A stretch of 64,000 bases of DNA from Tetrapyrgos nigripes (Eukaryota; Basidiomycota; Agaricomycetes; Agaricales; Campanellaceae), in NCBI GenBank assembly GCA_013368315.1, contig JAACJM010000129.1:62001-126000 (forward strand). Direction: 5' to 3'. Below, piece after piece: positions 22,872-36,179 of this stretch. Position numbers and translations under genes: made by a program. A model generated the notes under the pieces. It worked only from the letters and a program-made list of their open reading frames with translations, was not told the DNA's origin and ran no database searches. Numbering within the stretch: position 1 is the first letter of the stretch; each line of letters begins with the position of its first letter.

Positions 22872-23001
22872 TATGGTTCAAGGAACCGTCAGGTCGGAAG
22901 AAGGATCAACAAAGAGACAATAAAGATAGCAATAATGTAGAGTAGGATGCTGTACAGGTAGAGAGCCAAGAGTATCTAATTTTTTAATAATTCCTATTAC
23001 C

Positions 23002-26000
23002 TCACACACCCCTTTCACTTTTCCGCGATTTCCGCCGGAACGCAGACAAAACTCGATTTCGGCTAGGTGGTCGCACAATCTCTTCGTCAAAAGACTCCGG
23101 TTCCGTGGTCAGCGATGGCGTAATAAGCGTGACAGGGGAGTCTGTTCGATGCGAGGCTTTCTTCCAGGGATATGCTGGGGCTCGAGGTTTGGCGAGAGAC
23201 ATTTCGCCAGACGAAAGCGAACGACGACCTTCCTCCTCCTTCTCTATGTTCCTGGTAGGCTTTGGATGGGCAGACTTCGGTGGCGACTTGTACTCCAACT
23301 CTTCCGTCCCTTTCAGTGCAATCCATTTCGTTTTGGAAATCAATTCACGAGCAACAGGAAGGACCGGCACCAAGGGCTGATGGAATGCCATTTTCACCCA
23401 TCCTTTCCAACTCGTGTCAGAAGGAATGAACTGATTGACCAATTCTTCAAACTTCAAAAAAAGGTAAGATTATTTTCACTGACGACGATCAGGAGCACAC
23501 TCACACTTGTGGTCTGATTTCGGTATTCGAGGTCTCGAGTTCTGATCCGGGCGTCTTGACACACAAAGGATTCTTCTTTCATGATACTTAACAGTAAATG
23601 TAAACTGGGAAAAAAGGTAAATCAGTCCAGAATCACTGACAACGTCGTCGTCTCTACCTTGAGATCCTGACTAGAACGAAAGTCTTCTGAGACGATCTCG
23701 TTCTCATCTCTGCTGCATCGCCAAACTTCTTGACCTTCTGAGTCGAATCGTGGCGGCTTTTTGGACGTCTCGACTCAGGACCTTCAGAATTTGAACGAAG
23801 CAACTCTGAAGATCTGGTTCGGTGGAGTTTTGGCCTAGACAGTGCCTGCGAGGTCTCAGCTGCAGATGATCGCAGATCTGTGAATGAACGAGAGGCTCCC
23901 AATCTTCGCAGCGATGGCGGTGAGAGCCCTGAGGAGCTTGAGTCAGAGAATTCCCGAGTCATCTTTGGTGATGTGGGGATAGCAGTGTCCAGCGAAACCC
24001 GGGGCTGTAATACAGGTCTGCTCGGTTCCTCGTTTAACTGATCAGTCTTCTTGCGCTGCAACTCTGCCCGTCGGTTCTTTCTTGATGGCCAGACGTATTC
24101 TAGAATGCGGCGACCAACTCGGGCATCCACTTGCAGTCGGAGAGGATGTAGAGTGAGCTCGAAAGCCTCGTAGATGGTTATACCCCCTACAGGTGGTAAA
24201 ATGGACCAGTTTGCCAGTAGGAAGAGCCGTTTCTAATCATACCGTCAGAAGATGTACCTGACAAAATTGGCGAAGCGGATACTAACCTTCAGCAGTGGGT
24301 GATTGGCAGGCTCGTCGTGTTTGCACAAGATTTCTGCCCAAGTTGCATCCTTTGACCCATCGAACGCTTGCAAATTGCCTACGGAGAGATTATTGACGGT
24401 GGAACTGTCCTGACGGCTGAGCCAATAATGATGGATGTTCTGGACTGAAAGTTTGGTCAATAGGTCACGACTTTCGTCCAACATCCGCCATGAAATTTCC
24501 GAGGATGAGGCATGCAGTAACAGGGCCGACTTTCTGTCTCCTTGGTCGTCAGATCGGTCTTGGGCGAGCTTGATAGCCTCAAACAACATATTGAGCTCCT
24601 CGGATATCAGATACTTATGAGCCCGCAATTTCATCAATTCCTGCCTGGCTCCATCCTCGTCCAGCTGGACAACACCGTATTTCTCCGCCATGCGTTCAGC
24701 GCGTAACGCCAACCTCATTCGACGTTGCATTTTAGCGACAACATCAGCTGAAGAGTTCAGGTCAGTAAAATCATACGTAAAGAGCATCGTCTCCAGTTTG
24801 TCGAGCCGTGTTTTATGGGCGGCATCGGAGAACAGCAAGACTTTGGTGATTATATGAGAAATCGTCTGGAAGTTCTGATCGGTCGCAGACACGGTGAACC
24901 TCGGTATATCGACCTGAACGAGATCCTAAACAACAACTATTGAGGACAACGCAGAGGCAAGCTGAGGGATTACTTACAGTTTGGTCTTGAAGATGGTTGA
25001 TACTGGTTGCGGACTCCACAGACTTCCTAGGCACGACTGACGTGACATTGTTGCGTAGTCGAAGACGATTGAACTTGTCGTAATGGAATGTAGCATCGGT
25101 TTGGGGGACCAAACGTTCAAACGAGTCGCTCTCGCACCGCAGGTCAATCAAGACTTCGAGGGGAACACAGCCATCGCCTATGTCTGAGAGAAAGGTTGGA
25201 GCAAAAGTTTGCATCCCCGAGAGGGCAGCATATGTTCTGAACTGTGTATTAGTCTTCAGAAGAATGTCGATTCTAGGCATAGACAGACCTGGACATGACT
25301 TTGCCACTAACTGGATCATCTGCATTTGAGTCATCCATGATAGCGAATGATTGCAGTTTGGCCTGTATAGCAGCGACAACACATATATCTTGTTCGCTCG
25401 ACTTATTGCGTAAGACGACTTGAGGTTTCAGAAGAAGACAGCAGTGACTCTTGCGCAGGGAAACACCATCTGACCAACCATTCATCGGATCCAGCTCATC
25501 CAGAGAAGGCAGCACAGGCAGTGTAGCACCACCACCACCTTCTGAGGATTTATGACTGTCTCCGATAAGAATTCGCTTTATCACAGATGCTGCTGCTTGG
25601 GCTGCTGACTTATGATCTCCGTCTAGTGATGAAAGGGCAGCTTCGGCTTGATCACGAATGAACTTGACAGCTCTGAATGAGGATGGTGTCAATAAAGTTC
25701 GAACACCTGATGAGACGAGCGTACCGTGTAGCCATATGATATTCTAGACCTCGACGAGCTCGAGAGCAATGATAGTACTGCATCATTATCTATGGCGAGG
25801 TTAATTCAAATGATCTCAAGTCCTGGGGGTACTCACGTCACGTATTGCACTATCAAAGAATACTTTGGGACAATGTATCTGGAAGACATTGTCGAACTCA
25901 GGCCCACTCATCAGGAGAGACATCGTCAGCGGGTATCTGATAGTTTGACGAGCCATCATGCGCAGACGAGTCGGGTTCTCCTTCGTCTGCTCTTGCGAGC

Positions 26001-29000
26001 TGAAAGGTGTACTTCTTGAGCAGCGAGATCATCTTTTCTTGCACCACCTTGATGCAATGACAATTAGAACTAAGGTGTACAAAATTGGTCGAGAAATCAC
26101 CTTTGTATTTTCGTCTTTGGTACGCTGGCAACTGTCTCTCAGGTGCTTGATACGGTCAGAAACCAACCCTAATTGGACCTGGGGTACAGCTGGTCGATAG
26201 TCAGTCATGTCCCAACAAATCAAAATCTTACTCACTTGGTTCAGTACCAAGTACACATTGATGTGTATCTTCATTACCGAACTTGCTAGTGTCTTCGTCT
26301 TGATCAACAGCAGCTAGGTTTCGCTTGAAATATGCAAAACGAGGGCAAGATGCGACAGGCAATATATGCAGCTCGGGTTGTGCAGAAGAGGACCAGTCAA
26401 TTTCGACAAAATCGTTCGAATCATGCCACGCAGAAACCTGCTCTATAGATGAAAAGTCGTTTCGAGAGCGATAATTGCTCCTCCCAGGCTGCTGGTTCTG
26501 CAATTCCACAGACTTCTTGAGAGGGTCGGGAAAGGTAGCAACAATGGCGCGCAAATCTAAGCCCTTCATCACTAATTCAGCAGCGTAGAAAGGTTTATGG
26601 CGAGTAGCTTTGGTAAATGTAGGCAAGGAAGTTGAAGACTCTTGATCCCTTTGGTGCATATCCACTTGCAGTTCGTCGATCATCGCTTTGACGCCTACCC
26701 AAGGAGTTACACCATCCGCCCAAGCTAAGCGAAGACTAGTGAGTGAAGCACAGATAACGATCAAGCTAGTTGCTTACTTTCTTTGGAGTCATCCTGGTAC
26801 CCATGCATCACGTATAGCTTGGGCACGAACACACGGTATTTGATCGTTGCTATATGGCGTCCAAACTTTGGAGAAATGATGCGGCGAGGGTAGTAACTTC
26901 CGTAACGGATAGGCAACGACAGAGCACTATCAAATAAGGACCACCATGACCAGAAAATGGGCGAAGGCTTGCGGCGTGAGGTGTAAACTGCTCGATTCTT
27001 GATGTAATCCTGGTCTAAGGCCCCTCAGAGAGGAGGTCAGCGAGATAGACAAATGGATAAAATCGGATCGAAACTGTGTAAAAGAATCCTCAGGCCCCTG
27101 CAAACTGAGAGTTAGAGATTGCAAGTATACTGGATGAATCAACTAACGTTGCGCAACGGAATATCATGCTTCAGGTCCATCTTCACTTCATGATGAGGCT
27201 TGAAATCGAAATAGCGGCATTGTCGATTGAAGGATGTTCCGTAGCAGGTTGGACAGGAAGGTCCACAGGTACGTTCAAAAACGAAGCCAACACCAAAACG
27301 AACACCAGAAGAAAGCTTGGCACAAATTTTCCTGAAGGAACGTGCAGGTTGCATAGGGAATTTTTCTAATCTAAAAGACGGACATCAGTGCTTGTTGGTC
27401 ATCAATACATCACATATGCACTGACTTTGGAATGGCGATCGACATGGTGTCGCTGATAATCTGGACCAGTTCCCCCTCTTCGTTCTTGCGTCCAACGAGC
27501 AACTTGGTGTTCCCTTCCCAGACCAAAGCAAATCCCGATCCAGCAGTCAAAGTATCATGCGGATCACGCAGCCCTGAGTGTGTTTTAGCAAATAGATTCG
27601 GGTAGGATGAACAAAACTTGCCTTTCATGTAGTACCTGACTTCACCCTTGAAGGTTGCCCTGATACTCCAGTGAAATACTAGCCTCATCTGATCGCAGTG
27701 ATTCAGTAGTATAATCATGTCTCATGAAATGTGGCACTTACCTTATCCCAGAAGCCCATACCAGGGGATGCATCCCGAGGGGAACTGGTCAACGTTTCTA
27801 CCACCCTCATCAGATCTTGAGTAGCTGGGGCATAGCTGACTGCCCAAGAGAAGCTCGTTATACCCGGACTAGTCACACGGATTTCTGGATTAGCGTATGT
27901 CTTCACTGGCATGATGGTCTTCGGGACAGAAAGATTGAGTGTAGCAATGTCATGAACATCCTGGTCTGCTTGAAGAACAGGGCAGTCAACCCAATCGACG
28001 GAGAGCTCAGAGCCCATCTCTTCTGCAACTACCAAGTCGGTGTCAAACTCTAAGGCCGGCACGGCGTCGTCCTCGTGCGGGGGTATGTCCACCATGGCGA
28101 CTGGATAGTCACGCAATGTTACTTGGAGAGATGACAGGGTGAAACCGAGATGCAGGGGAATCAACAGTGAATATTCAGTTCCAAGAGGAAGACCTTGCTG
28201 CAACAGGAAATCAGGCAGCATGTCCAGTGAGAACGAAGGCTTGGAAAGATTGAGCGACAATCCCGTAAACGCAATGCGTAAAAGGGGTGGATCGTCACTG
28301 ACGTCGCGGGTTTCGATTGGGAGAGGCAACGAGTCTACCTTTCCAACTGGACTCTGGAAGTGACTAAAGACATCCGCCTGTGCTTCTGCTTGATCCTGCT
28401 TTAGTTGATCAAGCCGTAGCTTCCAATCAAGAAAATGAACTTGATCGAGGCGGGTCCGAGCTTCCTGGATAGACACAGAGTGCTCCGGCCCGAATTCCCA
28501 CTCCTGGTCATAATCAGGGACCGGCTGGCCTTCCGCCCTCAGGATGTTGTAAACCTTGACCTTGAACGCTTCTTCGCGTTCTTCGCGAGAATCTGCACCC
28601 TCCGGACCCACGTTAAAGATACGGTTGAGTTTGGCTTCAAAAGGATCGTCGGCAGCTTCCAAAGTTAAAAAGAATACACTGATACAGATCGATGGGACAT
28701 CTTTGGGCCCCTCGGCTTCTGGAGTAGAAATTCTGGAGTATTTCCCTTCGTTGGTGATACGATATAAATGTCGAAGAGCCTTGAAGATGACACTAATATC
28801 CAGAACGAGGTCGGCAAGGACATAGCTTGACGGGATACGGAAGCGAGCGGTCCTTCCGTCGACCACGATGCGAGGCTCCTTGACGCGTGATGGCAAAACG
28901 ACACACCATTCCTGCAGTGATAGCAGCTCTTCCCATTTGAACCCTTTGCCTTCCTCCCATCTGTTGTTGACGACCGGCATCCTGACCCAACATACGGCCT

Positions 29001-32000
29001 TCTGCCAACGCAAGGGTACCGCTTCTCCTGAGGACCATTTTGTGGTGACAGACTTGATGTGGAGGAATGCATGCTCCTTACGGAAGGTGCAGTAGGCTTG
29101 TATGCTGTTCACATCCATGTCGAAGTGCAAGTGGATGTGTGAAGGGGATGTCCTGGTTGGCTCAGGACGATTTAGTACGCTGGCGAGAGATTTGATGGTC
29201 TGAAATCCGAGCATAGCGCTGTAGATGTGAGCCAGGAGAAATGAGATTTCCACGAGAGCTATGCGCAAATTGACTTCGCAAGAATCGGTTGTACTGCTCT
29301 CGGAAGAGCGCAGGGAGATCTGAACCACGCCAGAGCGAAACTTCAGGAAGTCCAAAGTTTGGATCCCGACGTCATCTCTTTCAGCAATATACGGGTCATC
29401 GGCAGCGTACTGGGTGGACAGAGCACTTCGGACAGCGATGTGAGAGAACGAGAAGTTGATGAACGCAGACTGCGCTTTAGATGTAAGCTGAGCAGAGGCC
29501 GTTGCTGATTCGAGTGCTGGTAGTCGTTGTTCTCCTGGTAGCCGGAGCTGATGTCTTGAAACAGAATTTTCCCTGAAAAACTGGCTACGGCATATATGTC
29601 CCGCATCCAATGCACAGTATTGGGCTGAAATGCCTGTGGCCCGAAGGGCAAATCCACGAGAAAGTTCCATGTCATCTCTCGGATTGATGTCGGGTGTCGT
29701 GACAAACACTACCAGTCGCCCCAAGGAAGCAGTGACGGTAAGGCCTGTGGGTAGCCTATCGTGTAGAGGAATGTGAACTGCAGGCATGGGGTGGTTGCGA
29801 GGGGTTTGGGGAATGAACTGCAACATTCTGAGAAGAGCCGCCTTTGTGTCAGGATGCCATAACTCAAAGCATATGGTTTCTACGGAGAGGCAAACGTCTG
29901 AAAGGAGAGTGGATGGGTGAATGCAAGCAGTATTCTGAGTATCATCTCTGATATCAGCAAACATGCTGGCGTCACCCCGAATTTCTATCGTATCTATTGA
30001 GACGAAGGGAGGCTCTTCTGAGAAATCTCTTCCCGAAGGCTCGTAAAATTTGAAGGATTTCCTGCGATCTCCAACAGCTATAGTTCGAACAAAAGTCGAC
30101 TGTAACGCAAAACATAGCTTCACAGACATTTCGAGAGGTAGGTGGTCGAAGTCATCGTTAAGATTATGCAGGACACGACGCCTATTGAAGTGGGAATGAA
30201 AGGAAAAATGGATGCCTTCTGTCCGCAGTTCAAAGATGTGGGAACACCGTACGGGCTCCGTGCCAACGAGCAGTCGGCCTATGATGGGCCCGCATTCAAG
30301 TTGCAGCACTAGCCGAGGAATAGGAATTGGCGATGTGGCTTGCTTCATCGCCGCCGCCACTTCATTTTCTGTTCCAGCAGGTCGTAAGTTATCCATCAAT
30401 TCGGTCAACATTGCCGCACGCTCTGCAACGTGTATTGATCCCACATTCAACCGCATCATAAGGAAGGGGGCATTCGGGTCCCCGCCGATGAAAGGTGAGG
30501 TAACAAGAAGGGGTGACGGCCACTGTGTTGTCAAAACATGCAGAGCTAGACTTTTCAATGCAAGTAAACGAATTTGGTCCTGTGCTGACGTCCGCGTCAC
30601 TCTGAACTCAGAGATCGAGAAGTCCATGCAATAGGCATCAGAGTCAAATGCCTCTGAATGCTGATTACGGCCCAGTAAAACACTGTGGTGCGCGTTTTTC
30701 TGGGGATCACTGAGCTCAGTATTTGTAGTGATATCTTCGACAACAATCTTGTAAGCATCTCCGCTGTTTGATTTGGATCGCGTATTCAGAGATACAGAGC
30801 TGATATGGAGTCGAATATGGTTTAGTAACGATAATGTGGCCTATTTAAATAGAATTAATATAAGCCCACGTAGAAAAATGGGTCTAAATACCTTTTGCTT
30901 AGTGTCTTTCAATTTCATGCAAGGCGAATAATGATGACGACGTGGTAAGAGTGAAGCCTGATAAATTTGTCAGTGAATTCATTTTTCGTCGGAAACGAGC
31001 TAACATACAGAAAGACTGTCGCGTAAAGGAGACGTAGGGCTGGTTGGGGAGACGGGTGATGGTGATCGCAGAGTCGGTGGATATAGACGCGAGAAAGGTG
31101 ATGTCGGTGAGATTATAGGGCTCAAAGGACTGGAAGGAATTTGTAACCGAGAAGGAACATCCGGTACAGGCGATTTCTTTGACTCAAATAGCTTGGATAA
31201 TATCAAGAGCGCATCCATTTCCAAAAAGCATCCTCCAAATTTGACGTCAGTCTTCACGCTATGCGAGGAAAGAGAACCGTGGGCAGGATTGAACGTCAAA
31301 GACGTTTGCAATGTTATAGTCGCAGGAGAACGGAAGAACACCATATCTGGTCGTACACACATGAGTAATGGTTGGATTGCACAAGTGTAAATACCTACCT
31401 GTTTCAGTCTCGGGGGAAATGGATCCTACTATGTTCTGCAGTTCCAATGACACGCTCCCGGTACCTAAGGACCTTTCCACCGCACGGTTCCAAGAACGAC
31501 GGAAGCTACCCTTGAAGCGCGATTTCCAGGCTGATATACTGTAAGACTTTCGGGCCGTCTGCGTTATGGAAGGTCGTTGCGTCTCTGCATCTTTGCCATG
31601 TTCAAGAGGTGTAAATTCAAGAGATGTATGAAGCCGTATCCTTTCTGATACGAGTTCAAGCCCTGCTAACTCATTGACTACGAGCCTGGCGAGTTGTATA
31701 TCGAAGAAGATGGCCGATGTTATGCTGGGAACGGTTAAGATGATGGTACGAAGGCTGGCCAGTACAAATGTTCGTATGAGGGGACGTAGGATTGGATCCA
31801 GGAGGATAAAGATCCCCGACAGTATTTCCCAGAATTGCTTGTTTGTATAGGAAAGGGTAGCCACGGTCAGGGATCTTTTGTGGCGAGTGAGAGGGACGGA
31901 TATGTTTTCGAGCTTGTTAAGCTCTAGCGTCAAGCCTTCGACAATGATGGTGAGGTGCCTTGATTCAGAGGACCATGAATATCCGATCCGCTCTACTTTC

Positions 32001-32242
32001 CACGTTTGCGACCTCGTTCCAACTTCTCTATACACGTAAAGACCTCGGATAGAACGAAGACTTATGCTTCGGACTCGGACATGTTTGGAGAGTTTCGAAA
32101 GAGCAAGGGGGATGATGTATGACCGCAAGCAGAGAGCGAGGAGTAATAGTCGAAGAAACCAACACAGATAAGTGATAAAGAGGACATCGGAAGTCTTGAT
32201 GAGTAAAAGTGACAAGAGTACATCGAAAACGAACGAAAGCAT
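23002..32242 (-). CDS. FMP27: FMP27/Hobbit bridge-like lipid transfer protein (giant gene)
   Basis: A single gene of about 9.2 kb with an estimated product of 2,700-2,800 aa. Checked exons at the 5' side are 32242..31399, 31346..31009, 30957..30892, 30840..27742, 27688..27622 and 27573..27426; the 3.1-kb exon is unusually long for this window. The N-terminus is a membrane anchor (FDVLLSLLLIKTSDVLFITY), and the family signature MGFWDK occurs at the end of the long exon. SYYPRR-type and FVPKLYVM segments follow, and the C-terminus is basic and Ser-rich. FMP27/Hobbit (BLTP2 in animals, SABRE in plants) forms a hydrophobic channel at ER-plasma membrane contacts and moves phospholipids. The intron at 27621-27574 has a GC donor (GCAAGT). 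Other 3' exons were read but not fixed to the base. Confidence 0.88.
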
Positions 32243-32646
32243 TGCCTGGATCCAAGATTTAAAAATTAGTTTATGAAAAGAAGTGTTGACACGCACGATA
32301 ATGGATCCAAGAGTACAGAAAAGTTCAAAGATAGGAACAGTTTCAGTGTATGCAGCGAGGCGAGGAATGCCGCATGAGCAGTCTCTGACACGAGTGAAAC
32401 TGAGCGGTCAATTCTGGGCACACGTGACTTTTGTTTTTCTATGTAACAGTTCAAATAGGGGCTAAACGCTATTACAATTTACATGGCCCCAAGTTCCACG
32501 TAGTGTACATAGAACGTGTATATACTTATCGTCAGTCTGGATTGGATACTCGAGACTAGCCCAAAGTATTCTATGCTTCAGAGTCAATGTCAAGAACACT
32601 AGCATACTGAATAAATACAACTTCAAGAAGAGACTATTGCCTGTAC
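32243..32646. other. Spacer between FMP27 and DPB2 with a probable 5' untranslated intron
   Basis: Both flanking genes are on the minus strand. A GT...AG pair from about 32298 to 32246 (donor GTGCGTGTC, acceptor TTGGATCCAG just before the FMP27 ATG) suggests an intron in the FMP27 leader. No further gene is seen. Confidence 0.45.
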
Positions 32647-34775
32647 TCACCATTCTTCAGAATTGACTTCGGCAGGCTTGTAGGTTGAAAATACAAATGA
32701 ACTTCCGACGAAACTTCCTGGATTGAAGACATGGCACCCGGTGTAAGTTATCTTGTACCTGTCATACTTGTCTGCCAGGACCAGCTAGGCTTGAATGAGT
32801 GCACAGTTATCAGATACCAAACATGCACCCTTACTGCAGTAGGCAATGGGTACAATCGCAAAGTGTGATCATAGTCGGAAAGCACGGGCTGAATATTGAT
32901 GACCAAGGGACTCAGGTGAGCTTGATCCAGAATGGACTGTACTAGCTGTCCCCGCCCAAAGTCAGGTCAAAAGCGACATAGTGGAAATGGCACCTACAAA
33001 TCGTTTCAAGTCATCACTACTGACGTCGGGCTTAACGCCTACACCAACTACATTTCGCACCAACTTCGACATACAGTCATCTCGGTAAATCACAATCTCC
33101 TGATCAAAGAATTTGATACGACAAGGATTGGTCCCAAAGTGTACGTTGGGCAGTTTTGTCTTGAGGCGTGTAACGAAGCTGGACAACAGAGGCCTTCTAG
33201 GAAATGTCGAGTTCAATGCTACATCCAGAGGTCCAGGCACAAACACAAAATGTGTCGTCCGCGTTATTCGAGGATAAGAAGATATCAGGTCTGCAAGAGC
33301 GTCAAAGTCCTCTGTGTCAAATAGTCAGAGACGACCAAATGTCAATAAACAGAATGGGTACCTTGATATCGTTGTATGTCGCCTGCATTTCCATGAGATA
33401 TCGAGCGGCTGGTAAAGTTTCCGCACATCACCAGTACCTTGGGAATGAAATCGTTTTCGACGCAGTTGTCAAGCATCTTTTGCAGACCAGGAAGGGTTCG
33501 AGGATGATCCAACCAGACGTCGGAGAGAAAGAAAAAATGGAGGTCTGACAAGTCTTCTTGAACTTTCCTCGATAGTATACCCTGGCAAAAGAATTAGAGC
33601 AACAAAAAGCAAGACCATCCACCCCCTACATCTTCTAATAACGAAGTAGATCCTTTCCCCAGAAAGTCTATGTGACCGTAGATGGACCTGTTAACTCAAT
33701 TGCACGTCGATAACCGGTAAACTTCCACATTGCGTAAGACTTACCTGGCAGTCTGCCTGGATTCACAGGGCGGTTGCCCGATAGCAATAATTTGTAGAGT
33801 AGCATCTTCAGTATATTCGCCCTCGACCAAGGCAAAAGAGCCTTCAGTGAATAATCCATCCCCTGGCTCGTCCTGTGAAGCAAAAATCAATCAAGTGTGT
33901 AACGGTCCAGCACGATATACCCACAAGGGTCGAAAAATCGAGCTCAACATCACCATCAGCGTCTTCCAGACATAGCTTTCCCTCCTTTGAACGGGAAAGC
34001 ATGCCTAGTAGAAGAAAGCGTTCACCAGCTCGACCCAGCAGTTGTTTAGTGGATCTCAGCTACTCAAAACATCAGTATCGGCTTCCATACCTCCATGGAA
34101 GTGAAAAACTGACTGTCACCAGCCGATCACGATCCCGGGATGGAATAGTTGATGGAGCAAAGTGCTCATTCCTCAATACGCACTGTTTAATGACATTGAG
34201 TCGGTCTCGTATTGAAAAGACGCGAGATTCTGCAGAGCCTGACATAGTAGGTGGATGCTGAGCCCTAACATGCAGTCAGTGCGCGGACGTTCAGGGAGAA
34301 GGAGCATGTCTACCTCTCGAAAGTGCCTCTTTCCACAGACCAGTGCCAATTAGGCATATCGAAAGCATCAATAAAATAGAGATGACTTTCAGGATCTGTT
34401 CTTTCGACCTCCAAGTCTGCCCCTGAGCCCTGGTCCTGCAGCGATTCATATACCCTTTGTAGCACCTCCACGGAAACTTTCATTGACGCGTCTATGCAGA
34501 GGCTGGGGTATTAAGGAGGCACAGCAGACAGACAGACGACGAGGACGCACCATCCTGCTTATTGTATTCCTTTGCCAAAGCCTCCACCGATGACTCTACG
34601 TCGTCGTCTTGTATCTCATGCGCGTCAAGGATCTGTTCGAGTAGATCCAAGGCATCTGGACCAAGAGAATTGCTATACTTGCGAAATACCTAGTGCAAGC
34701 AACGCGTCAGTATTGCCTCAAAGCATGTCTCACAAAATTTGCCTTGATGATGATCCTTTGGCGGGGGTTGGACAT
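32647..34775 (-). CDS. DPB2: DNA polymerase epsilon subunit B (DPB2/POLE2)
   Basis: A many-exon gene starting [11 protein letters not shown] at 34775 (exon 34775..34743) and ending TGA at 32647. N-terminal helical domain: [20 protein letters not shown]. The middle has [20 protein letters not shown]. The inactive calcineurin-like phosphoesterase domain typical of B subunits follows: [59 protein letters not shown] and [17 protein letters not shown], then [20 protein letters not shown] and [23 protein letters not shown]2 is essential for leading-strand polymerase holoenzyme assembly and helicase loading. The first intron starts with GC (AAG|GCAAAT), an unusual donor. An ACGCGT cell-cycle box lies upstream. 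Confidence 0.92.
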
Positions 34776-34830
34776 TGAAGAGAAAAAGTTGAAGTCAAGT
34801 TGAAGTCGGCGTGATCTCGCGCGTCTCTCA

Positions 34831-34836
34831 ACGCGT
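34831..34836 (+). promoter_or_regulatory. MluI cell-cycle box (MCB) upstream of DPB2
   Basis: ACGCGT, a palindrome, 56 nt upstream of the DPB2 ATG. A second copy is at 34702-34707 inside the first DPB2 intron. In yeasts this box binds MBF and drives G1/S expression of replication genes, including polymerase subunits. The site also lies upstream of the divergent gene starting at 34914. Confidence 0.55.
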
Positions 34837-34913
34837 CTGATTCCCAACCGTCATCAAGTTGTTCGTCCCCCGCCAAGTTCTGGACCGCTCCTTCGCGTTC
34901 GGATAGCCAGAGT

Positions 34914-36145
34914 ATGTTCCGCCCTCGAAACCCTTACTATCTACGTATCTCGGAAAAGATAGTGCTACCCATCTATGTGCGTATGCAATTCTACTTGTCT
35001 GTTCTCCAGAGTTCTCAATGTAGCCAAAGCTTTATCTCGATGACCGTCATCTCGAGTGGATGTCAGACAGAATACTGCAACATGTTCTTGAAGACTTGAG
35101 ACCAAAGTGCGTGTCTATTGGCAGTTTCGGTACCTCTAACTCATGCATAGGACCAGCATTTTAGCGAAACTTCAAGAAGAAAAGAATTCGAAGAAAAAAA
35201 CCGTGGACACTCATAGAGGAGGTATGGGACGACCCTTCCAAAACTGACTATCTCATTGTTGTACAGAGTCTTATCAATTCTGCTACTTCATCCGAAACTC
35301 TCAGCCTCATTCCCTAGTCTTCAAAGTGTGTACTCTCGAATTTTCATAGGTGTTTACACTAACATCATCTTTAGACTCGAAGTTTCACCGCAGAGGCACG
35401 ACAAAACCCTCCACGTCCCGTCCCGATTGCAAGGGCTAAATCAGCCTCCAAACGAAAGCCATCTACCACTGTACAAAGATCTCGGAAGAAGCAAAAGACC
35501 AAGGGCAAGTCCAAGGCAGTTCCACAGGACAATGATTCGGACGAATTCGATCCATTTGAAGATGACGAAGAAGATGAGGAATCGGCTTCTGACCCCGAAG
35601 ACTTTATGGACGCAGATGACGAAGGGCTGTCTGTCAATGACGAAGGCAGAATTGTCAAAACGGTGGAATTCTCTCTGAATGATGACGATGAAGAAGAGAA
35701 ACCAAAACCCATTTTGCATCTGAAGTATCGAGGCTTTGAGATTCTCGGTCAGTGTCTCTGCATTGTTGTGGAGCCATGGCCCGCCATACGTGCGCCGAGT
35801 AGAGCACCATCCGTCTTCAGAGCCCCATCTAGAGCTCCTACAATAGCACCTCCTAATTTTGTCACTGCTGCAGAAGCTAGAGCACGGACACCTCTATTTC
35901 TCCCCGACATCGATGAACGTGAATCCAGCGAAGCCCCATTCTCCTTCCAGGATCGTGCATCAACCTTACCTCCTGTACCTCGGTTCAATGATACAGAACC
36001 TGACAATGACGATTACGGCGGTATGATGGAATTTAGTCAGGTGCTGCATGCTGCTGGCGATGAACGAGCTAGAGCAGTGGATGACGACGAAGACATGGAA
36101 GGTGGCATCCTATTCGCTGATGCAGACGAGTTTAGGGAATTGTAA
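34914..36145 (+). CDS. Conserved-looking acidic protein of unknown function
   Basis: I do not recognise the family. Exons begin at ATG 34914 (MFRPRNPYYLRISEKIVLPI), then PKLYLDDRHLEWMSDRILQH, KTSILAKLQEEKNSKKKTVD, SYQFCYFIRNSQPHSLVFK and a long last exon to the stop at 36143-36145. The last exon contains Ser/Lys-rich basic segments (RAKSASKRKPSTTVQRSRKK), a strong acidic stretch (DEFDPFEDDEEDEESASD) and a conserved-looking hydrophobic piece (YRGFEILGQCLCIVVEPWP), then RAPS-type repeats (RAPSRAPSVFRAPSRAPT). Basic plus acidic tracts suggest a nuclear protein. It is head-to-head with DPB2 (138 bp) and shares its cell-cycle box, so replication-linked expression is possible. Confidence 0.65.
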
Positions 36146-36179
36146 ATATGGCATTGTGTGTATAATATACCATGTAATT

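Noticed and set aside
28139..30634. Several open frames of 70-140 codons on the plus strand across the FMP27 long exon
   Set aside because: They are antisense to a strong 3.1-kb coding exon, have no motif or splice support, and follow its codon bias.
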